Shown here in pieces: positions 6,923 to 10,217 of a stretch of DNA of 10,217 bases. The stretch covers positions 1-10,217 of the forward strand of contig JBHGBB010000144.1 in the NCBI GenBank assembly GCA_041946755.1, in the 5' to 3' direction. How positions within the stretch are numbered: position 1 is the stretch's first letter; every line of letters starts with the position of its first letter. The DNA comes from JBHGBB01 sp041946755 (lineage in GTDB: Bacteria; UBP4; UBA4092; JAOAEQ01). The notes below the pieces were generated by a model, which saw only the letters and a list, made by a program, of their open reading frames with translations, was not told the DNA's origin and made no database searches. The translations under genes were made by a program, and so were the position numbers.

Positions 6923-6928
6923 TTCGGA

Positions 6929-6956
6929 TTAATATTCTAAGGGCTCGAATTATACT
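6929..6956 (+). promoter_or_regulatory. Weak possible internal promoter before the ZapB-like gene
   Basis: TTAATA (6929-6934), 16 nt, TATACT (6951-6956), 28 nt before the ATG. The -35 is poor (4 of 6) and the -10 is 5 of 6. It could give the two division genes expression independent of pheT. It lacks the TGC extension of the three minus-strand promoters. Confidence 0.25.
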
Positions 6957-6984
6957 TACTGATTAAATGAGAAAGGTATAACCA

Positions 6985-7275
6985 ATGGATGCTCATGAAT
7001 TAGCGGTGTTGGAAGAGAAAATTCAGGCGATGTTAGCGCTGATAAAAAAGCTGCGCGGTGAAAAAGAGAAACTCGCTGAAGAAATTAAAGAATTACAGAA
7101 ACAAAATGAAAGTTTAGAGAAACAGGTTAAAGAACAATCGAAATCCCAGGAAAAAGTTTTAGCCAAGTTTGAAGATGAATATAACGGGCTGGTCGCAGAA
7201 CGGAAAGAAGTCAAGTCGCGAATTGAATCGTTGCTTAACGCTTTGGATAAGTTCTCGGTAGAAACCGAAGAATAA
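6985..7275 (+). CDS. ZapB-like coiled-coil protein
   Basis: The 96-residue, highly charged protein is almost entirely predicted coiled coil. From about residue 5 to 65 it is a run of Leu/Ile at heptad positions among Glu, Lys and Gln. A short second helix, VKSRIESLLNALDKF (76-90), follows. It has no membrane segment and no cysteine. Size, composition and position just before zapA match the ZapB-like proteins that pair with ZapA at the division ring in other bacteria. Coiled coils are easily mistaken for one another, so the family name rests mostly on context. GAAAGG (6971-6976) lies 8 nt before the ATG. It is separated from pheT by 180 bp holding a repeat hairpin. Confidence 0.75.
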   Translation: MDAHELAVLEEKIQAMLALIKKLRGEKEKLAEEIKELQKQNESLEKQVKEQSKSQEKVLAKFEDEYNGLVAERKEVKSRIESLLNALDKFSVETEE

Positions 7276-7283
7276 ATACGAGA

Positions 7284-7359
7284 AATCAGAAGTCAGAAGT
7301 TAGAAGTCAGATAAATCCAAAAAATCTGACCTCTGGCATCTGGCATCTGACATCTGGTT
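7284..7359 (+). repeat. Heptad-repeat hairpin just before zapA
   Basis: The left arm has four uninterrupted 7-mers of the form ARTYAGA (7284-7311). The right arm has five uninterrupted 7-mers of the opposite strand, TCTGACC, TCTGGCA, TCTGGCA, TCTGACA and TCTGGTT (7325-7359). The loop is 13 nt. The arms pair imperfectly in several registers. The right arm ends 6 nt before the zapA ATG, where no Shine-Dalgarno site is seen, so folding may affect zapA translation. Single copies of TAGAAGTCA also occur near 433 and 573. Confidence 0.72.
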
Positions 7360-7365
7360 TATATC

Positions 7366-7797
7366 ATGTTAGAAGATTTTGTACCCTTAGTTATCCAAAT
7401 TGCCGGGCAGGAATATACCTTGCGGGTACCATCGAGTAAAATCGACCAGGCGAAACAGTTAGCCCAGTTCGTTAACCAGCGGATGCATGAAATATCCCAG
7501 AAATCGGGAACGGTTACTACTTCCCGGGTAGCAGTATTAACCGCATTAGCGATCGCGGATGAACTGTTTACCTTGAAAGAGAAATACGAACTTCCACTTA
7601 CCGAACCGCCTAAACATGCGGCGAAACCTGTACCATCAAAACCGGTGAAAGAAGTTAAAGAAGTTAAAGAAACCAAAGAAAAAGAACTTGTTAAAGAACC
7701 TAAAGAAGCTAAAGAGAAGAAAGAAACCCCGCCGGAAGTTAAACAGCGAGTAACCGAATTATCTTCCCTCATTGATGAAGAGCTGAACAAAAGCTAA
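7366..7797 (+). CDS. zapA: Cell division protein ZapA with long charged tail
   Basis: Residues 6-75 form a typical ZapA domain: VPLVIQIAGQEYTLRVP as the N-terminal strands, then the helix AKQLAQFVNQRMHEIS and the TSRVAVLTALAIADELF helix that dimerises. ZapA binds and bundles FtsZ at midcell. Residues 80-125 are low complexity, almost only Lys, Glu, Pro and Val, with (V)KE units such as VKEVKEVKETKEKE, probably grown by slippage of a 9-bp GAAGTTAAA unit. A short predicted helix (TELSSLIDEELNKS) ends the protein. At 143 residues it is longer than usual ZapA (roughly 100). It follows the ZapB-like gene by 90 bp in the same direction. No ribosome site is evident before the ATG, but the reading frame fits the family from the first residues. 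Confidence 0.9.
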   Translation: MLEDFVPLVIQIAGQEYTLRVPSSKIDQAKQLAQFVNQRMHEISQKSGTVTTSRVAVLTALAIADELFTLKEKYELPLTEPPKHAAKPVPSKPVKEVKEVKETKEKELVKEPKEAKEKKETPPEVKQRVTELSSLIDEELNKS

Positions 7798-7928
7798 CTG
7801 AGGCATTCTCCTGAATAGCAGTGACTAACCTATCTTATTAAATAGAGACAGATATTGCCGGTTTATAGTTGTATACTAATCTTGTGAAAAAGATTTAGGG
7901 GAGTTTTATACCTATCTTAACAGCACCT

Positions 7929-7956
7929 TAATTCTTTTCCATTTGGCAAAGAATTA
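7929..7956 (+). repeat. 28-bp palindrome, copy 1
   Basis: Two 13-bp arms, TAATTCTTTTCCA and TGGCAAAGAATTA, flank a 2-nt centre with one mismatch. TTTT follows on the plus strand, so it could be a weak terminator for the pheT-zapA operon, although the stem is AT-rich. It has the same length and nearly the same core as copy 2, starting 55 bp further on. Confidence 0.6.
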
Positions 7957-7983
7957 TTTTGTATAGAAATTGAACACTTCCTC

Positions 7984-8011
7984 TAATCTTTTGCCAAGTG
8001 GCAAAAGATTA
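7984..8011 (+). repeat. 28-bp palindrome, copy 2
   Basis: Perfect 13-bp arms, TAATCTTTTGCCA and TGGCAAAAGATTA, around AG. Same arm and loop sizes as the copy at 7929-7956, and also followed by TTT. The two copies differ at several positions in their arms but pairing is kept, except for one mismatch in copy 1. Confidence 0.65.
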
Positions 8012-8013
8012 TT

Positions 8014-8028
8014 TCCGCTTGAGGCGGA
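8014..8028 (+). repeat. 15-bp palindrome TCCGC-TTGAG-GCGGA
   Basis: 5-bp arms with a TTGAG centre, 2 bp after the previous palindrome. It matches the in-frame palindrome of pheT (6208-6222) at 13 of 15 positions. Confidence 0.5.
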
Positions 8029-8210
8029 TTCGGATGCGGTTCTCTCGCCCGAAAATGCTATAGTAGAACTATGCCCAAATATTACCCACTCTCATCTAAA
8101 TCCTAAAATCCATCTTACTCCGAGCATAAATCTCTTGAAGTTTCTTCAACCAAAATCTATTCCACCTGATACCAAATTACCGCACTATTCCTTTTTTTTA
8201 CCGTTCCGAT

Positions 8211-8259
8211 ACCGGAGTATACCTAGTGTGCCTTGAAGGCACACTAGGTATACTCCGGT
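8211..8259. repeat. Perfect 49-bp palindrome
   Basis: Two perfect 24-bp arms (8211-8234 and 8236-8259) flank a single central G. The arms begin ACCGGAGTATACC and the centre reads GTGCCTTGAAGGCAC. Either strand would fold to a very stable hairpin with a 3-nt loop. There is no T-run on either side, so classical intrinsic termination is not supported. Its place between convergent genes would suit transcript end protection, or blocking of read-through in both directions. Confidence 0.85.
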
Positions 8260-8315
8260 TGCAAACAATTCCTAATACCATTTGGTTACTGGTGCAAAAA
8301 AAGCGGAAGGGTACT

Positions 8316-9416
8316 TTAAGTAACGTTTATTGTCGAATAGTCAAGATTATCGGAAGTAGACTCCGGGTTAATCCGGCATAACATAGCGATAGTATGTGCA
8401 GCTCCGGCAACGAAAATTGGATATACCTCGTAAAACACCCGCCATTCACCATAATTACCGAAAAATAAATAGAGCCAAAATAGCGGAATAATAATCCATA
8501 AGCTCATTTTGAAAAATACCGGTTTTTCTTGCCATCGATAAAAAACCAAAAAACCGATTATCGCTAAACTGGTTATGGTTATTATCGGCTCGCGTTCAAA
8601 CTGTAGTTCGACTCGAATTGCATTTACTTGCCAGTTGAATTCTACCGGACTACCCTGATTATGCCAGAACAATAGATGCAACATTCCTTTTACCAGGATA
8701 AACATTCCCAATTGTGCACCAAGCAGTTTAGTATACAAATCCCTATTCATTTTGGTTCTATTAAAGTAATATGGAATAAATATCAAGGTTAGTAACAAGG
8801 TGGTTTCTTTATTCAAACAAGCGAAAAAATAAACCAGGAGATAGAGATACCATCGATTCCGAACCATCAGCCCAAGGGCGAAAGTAAAAAGACACAATCC
8901 CGGTAAATCGTACAGATACCCGTCACTAAAAAAGGGGATAAGACCGAATGTCATGATTAATGAGAATATCGACGAGAACCATGTTGGTAGAGATAATATC
9001 CCGATAATAAAATAACGGAGTGCATAAGTGAATCCGACCAACGATACATATAAGACGATTAAGGCAACAATCGATTCGTCATAATAAATTTCATTTTCTA
9101 TTTGCTGAAACCAATTCAGTTTGTTTATTCCCGGATAGTGCTCAAGGATTTGATTAGTAAAGGTGATAAGATTATTCTGAATCTCTGGGGGGATACATGC
9201 GGTTGTGATGCGAACGGTTGTTGGTACCAAGGTACGACATACAAACGGTTTATGGGCGGTAGCATAAACCATTTTACCTAACGTGGTCCGCTCGTTAATG
9301 GTAAATCCTTGGAGAAAACTGGTATAGACAATTGCAGCAACTAATATACAGGCGATAAAATAAAGAATGCGGAATATCGATTGGTTACTATCAAGTTTCA
9401 TCAAAGCCTTCGGCAT
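8316..9416 (-). CDS. Polytopic membrane protein of unknown function
   Basis: The 366-residue protein has about nine or ten hydrophobic segments, the first at 14-36, then a soluble loop (about 38-112) and a cluster from 115 to 346. Notable motifs are KPFVCRTLVP (56-65) after the first segment, DGYLYDLPG (165-173), NKETTLLL (202-209) between helices and GEWRVFYEVYP (323-333). From memory, PF-x-x-R-x-L-x-P, an (R/N)KET-like motif and E-x-R near the last helices recur in uncharacterised bacterial membrane proteins related to GT-C-like polyprenyl sugar transferases, but I cannot confirm a family. No operon partner is obvious: upp lies upstream on the same strand, 78 bp away. Start choice is uncertain. 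ATG 9416 has no ribosome site. ATG 9401 (MKLDSN) has GAAGG 5 nt upstream and fits better with a -10 at 9422-9427. Confidence 0.72.
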   Translation of the reverse strand: MPKALMKLDSNQSIFRILYFIACILVAAIVYTSFLQGFTINERTTLGKMVYATAHKPFVCRTLVPTTVRITTACIPPEIQNNLITFTNQILEHYPGINKLNWFQQIENEIYYDESIVALIVLYVSLVGFTYALRYFIIGILSLPTWFSSIFSLIMTFGLIPFFSDGYLYDLPGLCLFTFALGLMVRNRWYLYLLVYFFACLNKETTLLLTLIFIPYYFNRTKMNRDLYTKLLGAQLGMFILVKGMLHLLFWHNQGSPVEFNWQVNAIRVELQFEREPIITITSLAIIGFLVFYRWQEKPVFFKMSLWIIIPLFWLYLFFGNYGEWRVFYEVYPIFVAGAAHTIAMLCRINPESTSDNLDYSTINVT

Positions 9417-9421
9417 AACCT

Positions 9422-9427
9422 ATTATA
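9422..9427 (-). promoter_or_regulatory. Possible -10 element before the membrane protein gene
   Basis: A perfect TATAAT on the minus strand, with only a poor TGGGTA at -35 position (9445-9450) and no TG extension. Transcription would start near 9415, just inside the longer reading frame, which favours translation from ATG 9401. Confidence 0.3.
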
Positions 9428-9494
9428 CCTATCGAAAATGATAATACCCACTTAAGATAATAAATACTAAATCTAGCTGGAGTTACCCGATAAT

Positions 9495-10124
9495 TTATTT
9501 GGTCCCGAACAATCGGTCGCCGGCATCACCGAGTCCGGGAAGAATATATCCTTTTTCATTCAGCCGTTCATCAACCGCTGCGGTATATACCGTAACATCC
9601 GGATGCACTTTTTCGAAGGCATCCAGCGCTTCCGGAGAAGCAATAATACACATCGCTTTCAGCGATTTCGGTTGCTGTTTTTTAATCAAATCGCAGGCTG
9701 CTATTAATGACCCGCCGGTAGCAAACATCGGATCGACAATAAACACTTCCCGTTCCGGGATATCATTCGGCAATTTATTATAATAGATTACCGGCTGTAA
9801 GGTATCATGGTCTCGATATATCCCCAGATGCCCTACTTTCGCCATCGGAATAAGCCGGAGAATGCCGTCAATCATGCCCAACCCGGCACGAAGTATCGGC
9901 ACAATCGCCGGCAGTTTTCCTGCCAGTGTCCTACCTGCTGCCATCATGTTTAATGGCGTCTCAACTTCTATCGGAATCGTTTCCATCTCCCGGGTAGCTT
10001 CATACGCCAAGAGATTACTCACTTCATCTACCAACTCCCGGAAATCTTTCGACCCGGTATTCTTATCCCGCATATTGGTAAGCTTATGCTGTATCAAGGG
10101 ATGCTCGATAATCTTGATAGCCAT
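9495..10124 (-). CDS. upp: Uracil phosphoribosyltransferase
   Basis: The 209-residue cytoplasmic enzyme makes UMP and pyrophosphate from uracil and PRPP in pyrimidine salvage. Length and whole sequence match the family. HPLIQHKLTNMRDKNT (8-23) is at the N-terminus. PILRAGLGM (76-84) and GIYRDHDTLQP (101-111) follow. The PRPP-binding loop is IVDPMFATGGS (129-139), where Phe replaces the more usual Leu of DPMLATGGS. The uracil-binding C-terminus GYILPGLGDAGDRLFGTK (192-209) is complete. The start is well supported by GAGGAGG (10130-10136) 5 nt before the ATG. It appears to be a single gene; a possible -10 and a small hairpin lie in its leader. Confidence 0.97.
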   Translation of the reverse strand: MAIKIIEHPLIQHKLTNMRDKNTGSKDFRELVDEVSNLLAYEATREMETIPIEVETPLNMMAAGRTLAGKLPAIVPILRAGLGMIDGILRLIPMAKVGHLGIYRDHDTLQPVIYYNKLPNDIPEREVFIVDPMFATGGSLIAACDLIKKQQPKSLKAMCIIASPEALDAFEKVHPDVTVYTAAVDERLNEKGYILPGLGDAGDRLFGTK

Positions 10125-10167
10125 AAATTCCTCCTCATATTGTTTTTCAGTTTAAATCAATGAACCT

Positions 10168-10187
10168 CCGTCCAGCAAGCTGGACGG
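10168..10187 (-). repeat. 20-bp palindrome in the upp leader region
   Basis: On the minus strand CCGTCCAG-CTTG-CTGGACGG is a perfect 8-bp stem on a CTTG loop, whose outer C and G can also pair. It lies 44 nt before the upp ATG, upstream of the ribosome site. No U-run follows it. It could be a leader hairpin or one of the dispersed palindromes. Confidence 0.6.
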
Positions 10188-10206
10188 TATCAGATGTTAG
10201 AAATTT

Positions 10207-10212
10207 ATTATA
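10207..10212 (-). promoter_or_regulatory. Possible -10 element of upp
   Basis: A perfect TATAAT on the minus strand 82 nt before the upp ATG. The -35 region would lie beyond the window edge, so it cannot be judged. If real, the upp leader is about 75 nt and includes the hairpin at 10168-10187. Confidence 0.35.
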
Positions 10213-10217
10213 TACGT

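Larger units (their letters stand above)
7798..8315. other. Palindrome-rich spacer between convergent genes
   Basis: The 518 bp between the stops of zapA (plus) and the membrane protein gene (minus) have no convincing gene. An open frame at 7970-8236 (plus) has no ribosome site and runs through three palindromes. Besides the separately listed palindromes there are smaller ones: AATCTT/AAGATT near 7881-7900, ATAGT/ACTAT (8060-8072) and TTGAAG/CTTCAA (8135-8149). A minus-strand T7 run (8296-8302) lies shortly after the membrane protein stop but has no stable stem before it. I see no tRNA or 6S RNA. Confidence 0.65.

Noticed and set aside
7284..7359. CRISPR-like array
   Set aside because: Units are 7 bp without spacers; no cas genes and no repeat of 23-37 bp.
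7359..7790. 143-codon frame opposite zapA
   Set aside because: Ser/Thr/Val-rich product is the mirror of the Lys-Glu tail; zapA itself is a recognised family.
7798..7930. 6S RNA after zapA, as in some proteobacteria
   Set aside because: No long bulged rod-like pairing of about 180 nt and none of the familiar 6S sequence blocks could be seen.
7970..8236. 88-codon frame in the convergent spacer
   Set aside because: No ribosome site, and it runs through three palindromes; composition is not protein-like.
8296..8302. Intrinsic terminator of the membrane protein gene (T7 on the minus strand)
   Set aside because: The T-run is present but no stable GC stem precedes it.

Overview
The window reads as ordinary chromosome from an uncultivated-type bacterium. 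Coding DNA has moderate GC and the spacers are AT-rich. Shine-Dalgarno sites are AGGAGG-like and the promoters are sigma70-like. Signal peptides, a periplasmic-type multihaem cytochrome c and a ZapB-like/ZapA pair fit a diderm (Gram-negative-type) cell, but no gene here fixes the phylum. I see no phage, plasmid, IS or CRISPR feature.

Left part, minus strand (1-4471). From right to left this holds a secreted protein with a seven-repeat SBBP propeller and two PKD domains (2003-4471), then an octahaem cytochrome c of the hydroxylamine oxidoreductase (HAO)-like family (650-1900). A spacer of about 610 bp without a gene follows, and then the first 11 codons of another exported protein, cut by the window edge (1-35). 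Each of the three has an upstream promoter of one layout: TTGACW, 14 nt, TGC, then AATAAT or TATATA. The promoter at 342-370 faces about 300 nt without a convincing ORF, including a foldable stretch at 247-302. It therefore makes either a long structured leader for the edge gene or a small RNA.

Middle part, plus strand (4723-7797). pheT, a ZapB-like coiled-coil gene and zapA form a likely operon. PheT (693 aa) goes directly from its N-terminal segment to the B1 core and lacks the OB-fold tRNA-binding B2 domain of usual bacterial PheT. Its editing-site motifs are intact. pheS is not next to it. The pheT start codon can be paired with an upstream 10-mer that can instead pair with a second site, giving two mutually exclusive hairpins. 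Both spacers in the operon carry short words in tandem on opposite strands, forming large hairpins.

Right part. A gene-free stretch of 518 bp (7798-8315) between convergent genes is dense in palindromes. They include two related 28-bp copies and a perfect 49-bp palindrome. A polytopic membrane protein of unknown function (8316-9416) and upp (uracil phosphoribosyltransferase, 9495-10124) follow on the minus strand.

No complete new enzyme system is evident. The less usual content is the shared promoter architecture with an ORF-less transcript, the B2-less PheT with a possible start-codon switch, the solitary HAO-like cytochrome, and the families of small palindromes, one of which lies in frame inside pheT.
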